From positions 114,869-178,868 of the forward strand of contig NZ_WMEA01000005.1 of the NCBI RefSeq assembly GCF_021735925.1: DNA of 64,000 nucleotides, read 5' to 3'. Source of the DNA: Loktanella sp. M215 (GTDB lineage: Bacteria > Pseudomonadota > Alphaproteobacteria > Rhodobacterales > Rhodobacteraceae). Under the pieces are notes generated by a model. It searched no databases, was not told the origin of the DNA, and worked only from the letters and a program-made list of their open reading frames with translations. Of the stretch, positions 25,927-34,036 are shown in pieces. A program made the position numbers and the translations under genes. Each line of letters starts with the position of its first letter. Within the stretch, counting starts at the first letter, position 1.

Positions 25927-27207
25927 ATGCTTACACCCGAAGAAAATGACATGCTGACCCAAGTGTCAGGCGAGACGCCAATGGGGAAACTGATGCGTCA
26001 GCATTGGACCCCTGTCTGTTTGCTAGAGGAGGTTTCTGAACGGGATGGTAAGCCGCTTCGGGTGGAGGTTTTGGGCGAAAGTTATGTCGCATTCCGCGAT
26101 ACCAAGGGCCGCCTTGGTATGCTGGATGAGCTTTGTCCGCACCGCAAGGCATCCTTGGTCTATGGTCGCAACGAGGAATGTGGCCTGCGCTGCTTGTATC
26201 ACGGCTGGAAGATGGATGTGGATGGCAATGTCGTCGCCATGTCGTCTGAACCAGAGGGCAGCCCGCTGATGGATAAGGTCAAGGCGCGGTCTTACCCAGT
26301 GGAGGAATGGGGCGGGTTCGTCTGGGCCTGGCTTGGCGATCAGGAAGACATTCCTAAATTCCAGCCGCCGGCCTTCGCACCCACCGAGGATACGCCCGTC
26401 GCGATCCTCAAAATCCGCGTGCCTGCTAATTGGGCACAAATTCACGAGGGCCAGATCGATAGTGCGCACTCGTCATCGTTGCATTCCTCTACGATGAAAC
26501 CCGCGCGTGTCGAAAGCGCGGGAGCTGATGACAAATCTTGGTACCGTCCATCGACAGACAAGGCACCGCGGATGCAGACCGAAACTACCAGCTACGGGTT
26601 TCATTACGCAGCCATCCGCAAGCCCATCAAGAATGCGCAGACACATCACTATCTGCGGGTCACGGAATTTATCGCGCCATATTATTCGCTGATTCCGCCA
26701 AATAGCAGCTACAAGGTAGCCAGCGTCATCGTGCCTATTAACGACGATGAAACGGCTTTTCATTTTATCGCTTTTGGAGGGCCAAACGTACCTTCGACAA
26801 ACGAATGGCGCGCGTTCAACCATGCCGTTCCAGGCGAGGACCTTGACGAGAAATGGCGTACCAAACGCACGTTGGAAAACGACTTCATGCAAGACCGTAA
26901 CCTGATGAACGAAGGCCATTTCACAGGCGTTCCGGGCATCCCCAATGAAGATATCATCATGTGGGTATCTATGGGTAGCCGGGTGCAGCGCCATACTGAT
27001 GTTTTGGGCGCTTCTGACCTTGCCATTGTCGAGTTTCGACGCCTTATGACGGATGCTGCTCGCAAGGTTGCGGAAGGCGGACGTGCGATTGGCACTGACT
27101 CCGTCTTGCCGCAGGCCCAAATTGCTTCGCACGAGGGTGTTTATCCGAAAGACATTGACTGGCGCACACTGGTTAATTCAGGAGTCGAAACTAAAGCTGC
27201 CGAATAA
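25927..27207 (+). CDS. Rieske non-heme iron oxygenase, phthalate 4,5-dioxygenase type
   Basis: A 426-aa oxygenase subunit. The Rieske 2Fe-2S ligands are C70-x-H72 (CPHRKASLVYG) and C89-x2-H92 (CLYHGWK). The mononuclear iron site is D178-x2-H181-x4-H186 (QIDSAHSSSLH). Sequence style and length match phthalate 4,5-dioxygenase and related aromatic hydroxylases/O-demethylases of one-component oxygenases. AAGGAGAC precedes the ATG. It is transcribed divergently from its reductase, with a palindromic element in its promoter region. Exact substrate unknown. Confidence 0.93.
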   Translation: MLTPEENDMLTQVSGETPMGKLMRQHWTPVCLLEEVSERDGKPLRVEVLGESYVAFRDTKGRLGMLDELCPHRKASLVYGRNEECGLRCLYHGWKMDVDGNVVAMSSEPEGSPLMDKVKARSYPVEEWGGFVWAWLGDQEDIPKFQPPAFAPTEDTPVAILKIRVPANWAQIHEGQIDSAHSSSLHSSTMKPARVESAGADDKSWYRPSTDKAPRMQTETTSYGFHYAAIRKPIKNAQTHHYLRVTEFIAPYYSLIPPNSSYKVASVIVPINDDETAFHFIAFGGPNVPSTNEWRAFNHAVPGEDLDEKWRTKRTLENDFMQDRNLMNEGHFTGVPGIPNEDIIMWVSMGSRVQRHTDVLGASDLAIVEFRRLMTDAARKVAEGGRAIGTDSVLPQAQIASHEGVYPKDIDWRTLVNSGVETKAAE

Positions 27208-27389
27208 GACGAGAAAAATCTTGTATTACTGACGCGAACTTTCCTCAAGTCAGTTTTACTATCCGGAATCTACTCGCTAAACCAAGGTACCTAAGTTGGC
27301 TGGACGTTCGAACGCCTTTTTGGCCCATCGATCATGCGGTCAATCGTTTTTAAATCGCTGTTGATTTGCAAACGTCCTAACCCTTAACA

Positions 27390-27416
27390 GGCAGCCCTTT
27401 AACCCATGGGGCTGCC
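27390..27416. terminator. Hairpin GGCAGCCC/GGGCTGCC
   Basis: Stem GGCAGCCC with GGGCTGCC separated by about 10 bases, followed by TTGT. It lies 183 bases after the oxygenase stop and just before the DUF3768 remnant. It could end oxygenase transcription or belong to the leader of the remnant gene. Confidence 0.45.
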
Positions 27417-27438
27417 TTGTCGCATACGGACCAAAGCC

Positions 27439-27680
27439 ATGAACGACCAAATTACCCTGTCGGCGAAAGAGCAGACCGAAATTGGTCGCGCCGCAATGAT
27501 CGCAGAGCAGAACGACCGTTTTCGCAAAACGTGGGGCGCAGACGTCACCGTTCCCGGTCAGATCGTCGTGACGCCGGGTATCACATGGGCTTTACCTAGC
27601 GCAATGGCGTAGATCATGCAGGCCATTCAGACATTCATCAACGAAAGAGAGCCGTCGAAGTCATAGAGGTTCGGGGCTTG
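27439..27680 (+). pseudogene. DUF3768 protein remnant
   Basis: The frame begins MNDQITLSAKEQTEIGRAAM and continues AEQNDRFRKTWGADVTVPGQ, which matches the N-terminus of plasmid-borne DUF3768 proteins. It stops at TAG (27610-27612) after WALPSAMA; a sequence reading IMQAIQTFINE, expected further along the same family, follows directly. The rest of the roughly 110-aa domain is absent. Function of the family is unknown. This is a broken copy, useful as a marker of plasmid-type DNA. Confidence 0.6.
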
Positions 27681-27921
27681 AGCTTTGTCCAAAAACCCGT
27701 CAGGAAAAAAGTGTCGGACATTACCAGATTTCTGTCCATAAAACGCACGTTGGATGGATCAAGCCTTGTACAGCGTTAATCAGGTTAGGCTCATCCGAAT
27801 GAGCAGCTGCCAGAGCGAGAGGCAGATACTTCTGATTTAGCACTTAGAAGCTTGGAGTGTTGCAGTTTGACAAGATGACCGGAGAACGCTCCGATCATCT
27901 TTTACTTGGGTTTCGTAAACT
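27613..27921. other. Intergenic region after the DUF3768 remnant
   Basis: About 300 bases with no supportable gene. The last part holds the hairpin at 27873-27900. The first bases are probably decayed DUF3768 sequence. Nothing else recognised. Confidence 0.4.
27873..27900. terminator. Hairpin after the sorAB operon
   Basis: AGATGACCGGAG and CTCCGATCATCT form a 12-base stem with one mismatch and a 4-base loop, ending 21 bases beyond the sorB stop. A T-rich run follows on the plus strand (TTTTACTT). Probably the end of the sulfite dehydrogenase operon. Confidence 0.55.
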
Positions 27922-28227
27922 CTAGTACTGTGCGGCCAGATACGCAGCGATGATATCGCCATCCTCTTCGGTAATTGGCGCACCGTAGATTGCGATCATC
28001 TTGTGTACTTCGGCCTTCCAGAAGTCAGGGCCTTTGCCGGGAGGCTGGTATTCGATGTAATCGGTCGAATGGCAGGTTATGCAATTGGCTTCGGCCACAT
28101 CTGATCCGTCTCCGGCGCGGAACACGACGGAGCCATCATAGGGCATGTCATAGATGACGGAATCCGCGATGGCGGCTTGGGCCAGGAAGGTCAGTCCAGC
28201 CAAAGCGGCTATGTGAAAGGTTTTCAT
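27922..28227 (-). CDS. sorB: Sulfite dehydrogenase cytochrome c subunit SorB
   Basis: A 101-aa secreted monoheme c-type cytochrome. A signal peptide (FHIAALAGLTFLAQAAIA, cleavage after residue 21) precedes the heme motif CITCH in ANCITCHSTDYIEY. It accepts electrons from the SorA molybdenum subunit and passes them to the respiratory chain in the periplasm. It follows sorA by 10 bases. The ATG MKTFHIAA is preferred because a much longer frame upstream lies within sorA and lacks signal features. Confidence 0.9.
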   Translation of the reverse strand: MKTFHIAALAGLTFLAQAAIADSVIYDMPYDGSVVFRAGDGSDVAEANCITCHSTDYIEYQPPGKGPDFWKAEVHKMIAIYGAPITEEDGDIIAAYLAAQY

Positions 28228-28237
28228 TGTCATCTCC

Positions 28238-29440
28238 TCAGGCTGCCGTGAGACGTGTGGTTTCGACGACGTTGCGCATATAGCCCGATGGGTTCCATTG
28301 CGCTTGCATCGGTTGGGTCTGGCCGTTCGCATTTGTCGCGCGCACCAACAGTGACACCTCACCCGACGCCACGGGCATCGACAGCGTCCATTCGCGGAAT
28401 GCGTATTTTCCCATGTCCTCGCCCAAGGATGCTTTTTGCCATGTCTTGCCGTCATCTGCGGAGACGCTGACCTCGGTAATGCCAGATCCGCCATCGAACG
28501 CTATTCCCCGCAGTGCGAGCGGCGCATTCGCAGCTACTGCCGCGCCATCCAGCACATTGGTGATAAAGGACCGGACGTTGAAGCGGGCGATCGGCACGGT
28601 CGTTTCAGGCTTGGTGCCAGGTTCGACACATGCGCAACTGTTGTCCGGGATGCGATAGGCCGTCGTCATCCAGAACGAGTCCAATGGCGTGTCGCGCACG
28701 ATTATCTGGTTGAGGTGCTTGACCCAGTAGGTGCCGTAGTGCCCCGGGACCACAAGACGGAGAGGATAGCCATTCAGCCAGGGCAGATCTTCGCCATTCA
28801 TGGCCCACGCCAGCATGACTTCGCCGTCCATGGCATGGGCCAGTTCCAGCGACTTGGTAAAGTCGGGGGTGTCGGGCAGGACAGGCCCATCCAACCCTTC
28901 GAATGCGACCTGAATCGCCCCGTCTTGCACGCCCGCCTTTTCAAGGACGGATTTTAGGGAAACGCCAGTCCAGCGTGCGTTACCCATCAAGCCATTCCCT
29001 GCCTGCCCACCACCGACACGTGGCGTGACAAAGCCACGGCTGTTGCCTGAACATTGATGAACTGCGACCAGATCAATCGTATCGAATTGCGATTTCAGGT
29101 CAGCGAGAGACAGCGACATGGGCGTGGCCACTGTGCCGGCGATCTCGAGTGTGAAGGTGTCAGGATCAATCTCGGTCGGGATGTCAGCCAAGTGGTACCG
29201 CACGAAAAACGCGTCATTGGGGGTCAACATGCCTTCATTGAACACACTGAACGGCGTCTCCAACTGCGGCGGTCGGGATGACAGCTGCAGCAAAGGCCGC
29301 TTCCCCGGATAGGCGACCAGCGACCGATCTCCATTTTCAAAACCCAGCGATACTGTTTCAGCGAGCAATGGCGTGCCGCCAGCCATCACGAATCCGGCAG
29401 CAGCCCCGGTGGATGCGATCATCTGTCGTCTGTTGAACAT
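28238..29440 (-). CDS. sorA: Sulfite dehydrogenase molybdenum subunit SorA
   Basis: A 400-aa periplasmic molybdopterin enzyme oxidising sulfite to sulfate. The N-terminus has a twin-arginine type signal (FNRRQMIASTGAAAGFVM). The Mo-ligating Cys is in VAVHQCSGNSRGF (about residue 129), the family phrase GNARWTGVSLKSVLEKAG follows, and the C-terminal Ig-like dimerisation domain ends the protein. An ECF-type promoter candidate lies 63 bases upstream (29503-29530). The neighbouring ECF sigma and anti-sigma genes resemble known sulfite-response arrangements in rhizobia. Confidence 0.93.
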   Translation of the reverse strand: MFNRRQMIASTGAAAGFVMAGGTPLLAETVSLGFENGDRSLVAYPGKRPLLQLSSRPPQLETPFSVFNEGMLTPNDAFFVRYHLADIPTEIDPDTFTLEIAGTVATPMSLSLADLKSQFDTIDLVAVHQCSGNSRGFVTPRVGGGQAGNGLMGNARWTGVSLKSVLEKAGVQDGAIQVAFEGLDGPVLPDTPDFTKSLELAHAMDGEVMLAWAMNGEDLPWLNGYPLRLVVPGHYGTYWVKHLNQIIVRDTPLDSFWMTTAYRIPDNSCACVEPGTKPETTVPIARFNVRSFITNVLDGAAVAANAPLALRGIAFDGGSGITEVSVSADDGKTWQKASLGEDMGKYAFREWTLSMPVASGEVSLLVRATNANGQTQPMQAQWNPSGYMRNVVETTRLTAA

Positions 29441-29502
29441 GGTTCCCCCATTTTTCTGCGATCGCTATGACGTGCTTGTCATGTTTGAGATCGTCGCAAG
29501 TT

Positions 29503-29530
29503 CAGACGATTGGCAGGGGGCGTTTATTCC
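29503..29530 (-). promoter_or_regulatory. ECF-sigma-type promoter before sorA
   Basis: GGAATAAAC, 13 bases, then CGTCTG, on the minus strand. The same arrangement (GGAATAAAC-N13-CGTTC) stands before the orphan binding protein gene at 33949-33975, at nearly the same distance from the start codon. Likely target of the ECF sigma encoded next door. Confidence 0.55.
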
Positions 29531-29555
29531 TCATGATGCAAAATAAACTTGTCCA

Positions 29556-30344
29556 TCAGCCCAGACAGGGCTGGCGTGCCGTCGCCAGAGAGGAGAGCAA
29601 ATCGGGATGTATCTCATTGGGTGCGTCAGTCCCATTGCGCAGAGCCAGCGCGAGAATGGCGAAGCGAGTCGCGTTCATGGATCGCGAGACCATCGTCATC
29701 TGCTGATGGGGTCCGGCCCATTGTGCAATCAGGACATGGCCGTCATCTGAGATTGCGAGACCGGCCGGGCGATCTCCGGCATGCGCGGTCACATAGAGCC
29801 CAAGATGGCAATTGCTGGGACCGACAAAACCCAGTGCGTCCGCTTTGCGCCCAAGTGGCAAGGTGACTCTTTCTAGTGACGTCTGCTGCAACCCATTGGC
29901 TTGAACGATTGCGGCGATGCCGATGAGCGGACCCTCCGTTGTCACGTTCTGAGCGCCACTTGCCCACTTATCGAAATGTGCGATCATCGTGGCAAGGTCA
30001 GAACTTTCTGCAATGATGATCTGTGCCGGAATATCATCCGAAATGGGACCAGTCAGGACTAACCACCATACTGCGCCGGCTGCGATCAAGATGGCAGAGG
30101 CGGCCAGCACGGCAGGACGCCATGCAGGCCTTCCTGCTCCTGAGTATCGCTCAGGGATCGCGATGATGACTGTGTCTGACGCCAGTGACGCGACCCCTGC
30201 CCGCAAAGCCTGATAATGGGCCACATGGCTGGCAAGCGCCGGATCGCGTGCGATTGCCTCGGCCATCCGAGCCGCGTCTTGCGGATCTAGTGCGCCATCG
30301 ACATATGCGCTGACCTGTTCGTCTCGAGTTCGTTCATCAACCAC
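29556..30344 (-). CDS. Anti-sigma factor (ChrR/RskA-like membrane type)
   Basis: A 262-aa protein with an N-terminal anti-sigma domain (DEQVSAYVDGALDPQDAARMAEAIARDPAL), one membrane segment (about residues 95-118, VLAASAILIAAGAVWWLVL) and a periplasmic sensor part. I choose the GTG VVDERTRDEQ, overlapping the sigma stop by 8 bases. It should bind and inhibit the ECF sigma until a periplasmic signal, perhaps sulfite, releases it. No zinc-binding HxxxCxxC motif is seen, unlike ZAS-type anti-sigmas. Confidence 0.82.
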   Translation of the reverse strand: MVDERTRDEQVSAYVDGALDPQDAARMAEAIARDPALASHVAHYQALRAGVASLASDTVIIAIPERYSGAGRPAWRPAVLAASAILIAAGAVWWLVLTGPISDDIPAQIIIAESSDLATMIAHFDKWASGAQNVTTEGPLIGIAAIVQANGLQQTSLERVTLPLGRKADALGFVGPSNCHLGLYVTAHAGDRPAGLAISDDGHVLIAQWAGPHQQMTMVSRSMNATRFAILALALRNGTDAPNEIHPDLLSSLATARQPCLG

Positions 30345-30867
30345 GGCGCATCCCTTTGCCCTTTCGCGGCAATTCCACGACATGCGGACCTGAAAGCTTT
30401 TCTGCCAGGGCGGCACGCGCACGGCTCACGCGGCTCATCACCGTGCCGCGTTTAATCCGCAAAAGTTCAGCGGTTTCGTCATAAGTAAGCCCGCCGATGT
30501 CCACAAGCGCCAGCACATCCCGGTGATTTTCCGACAGCAAAAAGAATGCCTCGCGGACTGCCAGATGGGTGACCGTGATATCGTAGAGTGCACCGCTTGT
30601 GCGTTGATCCAGGTCGACCGCCTCTTGCATGGCGCGCCGTCGGCGCCACGATCGCAATCGATCGAACCATAAATGCCGTGCGATGGTGAACAGCCACGCG
30701 CGAAATGCACGTTCGTCCTGGGGCGCCTGCTTGGCTGAGATGGCACGCACGACACAATCTTGCACGAGATCTGCGGCTGAATCGCGATTGCGTGTCAACG
30801 CCAACGCGTAGCCGAACAATCCGCCAGCGGCAGCGGTGAGCATCTGGCGTTGGTTGGCATTCAGCAT
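30337..30867 (-). CDS. ECF-type RNA polymerase sigma factor
   Basis: A 176-aa sigma-70 family ECF factor. Region 2 is visible as ALTRNRDSAADLVQDCVVRAI and FRAWLFTIARHLWFDRLRSW; region 4 as LSENHRDVLALVDIGGLTYDETAELLRIKRGTVMSRVSRARA. I start at MLNANQRQML; a frame reaching 30918 adds an unlikely Arg-rich leader. It overlaps the anti-sigma gene, the usual arrangement. Its likely targets are sorA and the binding protein at 34037, based on a shared promoter-like element. Comparable sigma/anti-sigma/sulfite dehydrogenase sets occur in rhizobia. Confidence 0.92.
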   Translation of the reverse strand: MLNANQRQMLTAAAGGLFGYALALTRNRDSAADLVQDCVVRAISAKQAPQDERAFRAWLFTIARHLWFDRLRSWRRRRAMQEAVDLDQRTSGALYDITVTHLAVREAFFLLSENHRDVLALVDIGGLTYDETAELLRIKRGTVMSRVSRARAALAEKLSGPHVVELPRKGKGMRRG

Positions 30868-31150
30868 AGCGCACTCACGACAGGTCATCCGTACTCGACG
30901 GCGGGAACAGGCGGACACTCAGACACTAGCGTGCCTGACGTACTTGACGCCAATCTTTCATCACGCGGATTTGGTTTCCTGCATAGACATGACCGCCATC
31001 CGTCATCGCATGGTTGTCAGCCGGCTGCCCCGTCTCTTGTGTCATTGCAATTCGGGCAACGGCAGCGGTCGCACCCGAAGGCAGAAAAATACGATTTCCC
31101 GTTATGCCATGTCCTTTTCTGCGATAAGTGGGAAGGCCTGTTCGAACCTA

Positions 31151-32293
31151 TCAATCGTCCTTCAGGCAGGGTGCTGCAAACAGATCCCCACGCCAGGCGC
31201 CGCAGACCGTGCGCGTTCCGACGACGATCCACGCAGCGCCCAACAGTGCCACCAATATCAGGCCAAAAACATAAATCGCAGTAATCGGCAGCAAGCTCGC
31301 AAGCTTCAATGAAGCAACGGCAAATACACCCAGCGGGAATGTATAACCCCACCAACCAAGGTTGAATGGCAGACCGTCGCGTGCATAGCGCCCGGTGATG
31401 AGCACTGCCATCGCAAACCACCACAGCCCATAGCCCCACATCAGCAATCCGCCGATGAGACCGATGCCCGCCGCGGCGCTGCTATACTGACCCAGATCAT
31501 TCGCCGCAAAGATGGCAGGGGCGGCCTGGCCTAACGTCATAAGGCCCAATGCCCCGGTGCCGATCGGTCCAAGCGCCAGCCAACTGGAGGCCGCCATGGA
31601 AACGTGCGGCAACTTGTGGATGGCGAGCCGCAGGATCAGGACGACAAGGACGCTCATCGCAATGGGGACCGACAGGGCCCAGAGGACGTAAGACCACACC
31701 AGCACCAGCAGTTGGGTATGTGCGTCGGCAAGGTGCGGGGCCAGCAACCCCCCCGACACCGCTGCGACCTCGGCTGCAACCATTGGCAACAGCCAGACGG
31801 CAGTCATCTGATCGATGGCGTGGCTTTGGCGGGTGAACATCAAATAGGGTATGGCGATGCCACAAAGTGCTGCCATACCGACATCAATCCACCATAAGAC
31901 GGTCGCGACCTCGATCGCGATGCTGCCCATTGATGGCAGTCCAAAGATCAAAAATCCGTTGATGATCGTGGCCAACCCCATCGGGATACAGCCAAAAAAC
32001 ATCGAGACGACCGAGTGACCGAAAATCCGCTTCGCTTCGTGGAAGAATAAGATCCATCGTGCCGCATAGAGCGCCGAAAACAGCGTGAACAGGGCAATAT
32101 TGAACAGCCAAAGCGCTTTGCCAAGGGAGCTGAACGCGTCGGGAAGTTGTGCCAGCGCAATTGCGAGGATGCCCGTTCCCATCGTGGCCGCAAACCAGTT
32201 GGGGGTGAACTGGCGAATAATTTCCATTGGGCTGGTCAGCTGCGAAAAAGGCTGCAATCCCAGCGATACTGCGCGCATTTTGTAGAATGTCAT
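31151..32293 (-). CDS. TDT/SLAC1-family transporter (TehA/Mae1/Ssu1-like)
   Basis: A 380-aa ten-helix membrane protein of the tellurite-resistance/dicarboxylate (TDT) family. Signature pieces are FTPNWFAATMGTGILAIAL (about residues 30-48), LWWIDVGMAALCGI and NLGWWGYTFPLGVFAVASLKLA. The family includes the sulfite exporter Ssu1; the sulfite dehydrogenase neighbours make sulfite export the best guess. I choose the ATG MTFYKMRAV, preceded by AGGAG; longer frames run into the divergent promoter. It is divergent from a LysR gene. Confidence 0.88.
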   Translation of the reverse strand: MTFYKMRAVSLGLQPFSQLTSPMEIIRQFTPNWFAATMGTGILAIALAQLPDAFSSLGKALWLFNIALFTLFSALYAARWILFFHEAKRIFGHSVVSMFFGCIPMGLATIINGFLIFGLPSMGSIAIEVATVLWWIDVGMAALCGIAIPYLMFTRQSHAIDQMTAVWLLPMVAAEVAAVSGGLLAPHLADAHTQLLVLVWSYVLWALSVPIAMSVLVVLILRLAIHKLPHVSMAASSWLALGPIGTGALGLMTLGQAAPAIFAANDLGQYSSAAAGIGLIGGLLMWGYGLWWFAMAVLITGRYARDGLPFNLGWWGYTFPLGVFAVASLKLASLLPITAIYVFGLILVALLGAAWIVVGTRTVCGAWRGDLFAAPCLKDD

Positions 32294-32405
32294 TGTGGAT
32301 CTCCTGTTCTTAACCTCGATAGACGAAGCGAACCAAACGATCCAACGGATTGAATTTGTAAAACAGATCGATTTTACTGATGGGTGAGAGTGAGGTGTAG
32401 AGATC

Positions 32406-33269
32406 ATGACGCTTGAACAACTTCGCATCTTCATTGCTGTGGCGGAACGTCAGCATATGACTGATGCGGCTCATGCGCTGAACCTGACCCAATCTGCCGT
32501 GAGTGCCGCCATTGCTGCGTTGGAAGAACGCCATGATGTGCTGCTGTTCGACCGCATTGGGCGCGGTATCGTGCTGACAAATCTTGGTCGTGATTTTCTG
32601 CCGGAAGCGCGCGCGGTTCTCGCCCGGGCAGACGAGGCTGCGGGCTGCCTCAGCGCATCCACCGCCCTTGCCCACGGCAAGCTGCGGCTTGTGTCCAGCC
32701 AGACGGTTGCAAACTACTGGCTTCCGCCCCGCATGCAGAGCTTCCACACAGCCTTTCCGGGAATTGATCTGTCACTGCGCATTCTGAACACCCATGCCGC
32801 CTGTCAGGCCATCGTCACGGGCGAAGCCGATCTGGGCTTCGTTGAAGATCACGTTGCGGACCCGCAAATCACCCTGATCCCCGCCGCTACAGATCACCTG
32901 GTGCTGGTCGCTCGCGCAGATCAGGCCGCGCACGGTGATGATCTGCGGACGGCACCGTGGGTCTTTCGCGAGCCTGGCTCGGGCACGCGTGCTATACTCG
33001 AGCAGGCACTGAAAGAGGCGGGCATTGCCGTCATGGATTTGTCTGTTGTCCTCGAGCTTCCCTCGAATGAAGCGGTGCGCGCTGCTGTCGAAGCTGGCGC
33101 CGGTATTGCGGCGCTGTCGCATCTGGTTGTCGCAGACGCCCTGCAGGTGGGGCGCCTGGCCCGATTAGCGTTCAAGCTGCCCGAGCGGAAGTTCTTTGCC
33201 GTAAATGCGACACAGCGTCATGTCAGTCGCGCGACCCAGGCATTTATCCAACATGTCATTGCGCCATGA
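32406..33269 (+). CDS. LysR-family transcriptional regulator
   Basis: A 287-aa LysR protein. The N-terminal helix-turn-helix reads MTLEQLRIFIAVAERQHMTDAAHALNLTQSAVSAAI, followed by the effector domain from about residue 90 (KLRLVSSQTVANYWLPPRM). It is divergent from the TDT transporter and probably controls it. LysR proteins linked to sulfite or sulfur stress, such as YeiE, are a reasonable comparison. Its stop overlaps the ATG of the next gene (ATGA), an uncommon coupling for a LysR gene. Confidence 0.9.
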   Translation: MTLEQLRIFIAVAERQHMTDAAHALNLTQSAVSAAIAALEERHDVLLFDRIGRGIVLTNLGRDFLPEARAVLARADEAAGCLSASTALAHGKLRLVSSQTVANYWLPPRMQSFHTAFPGIDLSLRILNTHAACQAIVTGEADLGFVEDHVADPQITLIPAATDHLVLVARADQAAHGDDLRTAPWVFREPGSGTRAILEQALKEAGIAVMDLSVVLELPSNEAVRAAVEAGAGIAALSHLVVADALQVGRLARLAFKLPERKFFAVNATQRHVSRATQAFIQHVIAP

Positions 33270-33898
33270 CGGTTGCCGCCATCATAACGTTATTGGAGCA
33301 AATTGAGGGATCGGATCGGCTGTTTAATCCCTATCGCGACCATGATCCCGCGCTCGAGAGCGCGGATGCACCAGAAATACGGCGGGCGAACCTGACGCTC
33401 TATCTGCAGGCAATGCAAGTTCGACGTCCTCGCGTCATGTGGTTGGCCGAGGCCATGTCCAGACGTGGTGCCCGGCGGACCGGGCTGCCCTTGACCGGCG
33501 ACCGGATGCTGCTGCCATTAGCAACGCGGTTGAAAATGGTCGTGCCGTTTCGCCATCCAACCGCGCAACACGACGATCCAGGCTCTGTCACCGCGCGTGC
33601 AATCTGGGAAGCAATGCCAGACGATGTGCCGTTACTTTGGAACGCGGTCATGCAAGTCCCGCACCGCAGCGCACCAGACTATGCCATCCGCACACCGTCA
33701 GCGCCGGAAATACGGGCCAATCTGGCTGTACTTGCGGCACTCGCAGCGATGTTTGCACCACAGAAAATCTTGTGTATCGGACGTGTCGCAGAGCGCTGTG
33801 CCCAGCCCGTCGGAGTGTCGCTGACCTATGTCAGGCATCCGGCCCAAGGCGGGCTATCCGCGTTTCGCGAAGGCTGTACCACCTTCCTGTCTAGTTAG
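33266..33898 (+). CDS. Uracil-DNA-glycosylase-superfamily-like protein
   Basis: A 210-aa protein whose order of motifs resembles uracil-DNA glycosylases: an N-terminal strand/loop with YLQAMQVRRPRVMWLAEAMS and GLPLTGDR, a middle LLWNAVMQVPHR, and a C-terminal ILCIGRVAERC ... VRHPAQGG that parallels the HPS/HPxxGG loop. This suggests base excision or a related nucleotide role. It overlaps the LysR stop by 4 bases, so it is translationally coupled to it. The link between a repair-type protein and sulfite genes is odd; sulfite can deaminate cytosine to uracil, which offers one explanation. Confidence 0.65.
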   Translation: MTVAAIITLLEQIEGSDRLFNPYRDHDPALESADAPEIRRANLTLYLQAMQVRRPRVMWLAEAMSRRGARRTGLPLTGDRMLLPLATRLKMVVPFRHPTAQHDDPGSVTARAIWEAMPDDVPLLWNAVMQVPHRSAPDYAIRTPSAPEIRANLAVLAALAAMFAPQKILCIGRVAERCAQPVGVSLTYVRHPAQGGLSAFREGCTTFLSS

Positions 33899-33948
33899 AG
33901 CGCCACGCAGACGTGATGCCGCGAAAACCATGAATTTGACTTTGTGAT

Positions 33949-33975
33949 GGAATAAACTGACCCTCCGGTTCGTTC
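33949..33975 (+). promoter_or_regulatory. ECF-sigma-type promoter before the orphan binding protein
   Basis: GGAATAAAC-N13-CGTTC, 62 bases before the ATG at 34037. It matches the element before sorA (29503-29530) in sequence, spacing and distance to the start codon. Confidence 0.55.
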
Positions 33976-34036
33976 TTCCTGCAATCGCCGCGACCGCCAC
34001 ATGGCAACTGCGGACGACTGGTACCGGAGAACGAAG

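Noticed and set aside
27281..27300. TACCTAAGT stretch resembling the MarR-type element
   Set aside because: Only nine bases match, and it lies after the Rieske gene with no promoter role in view.
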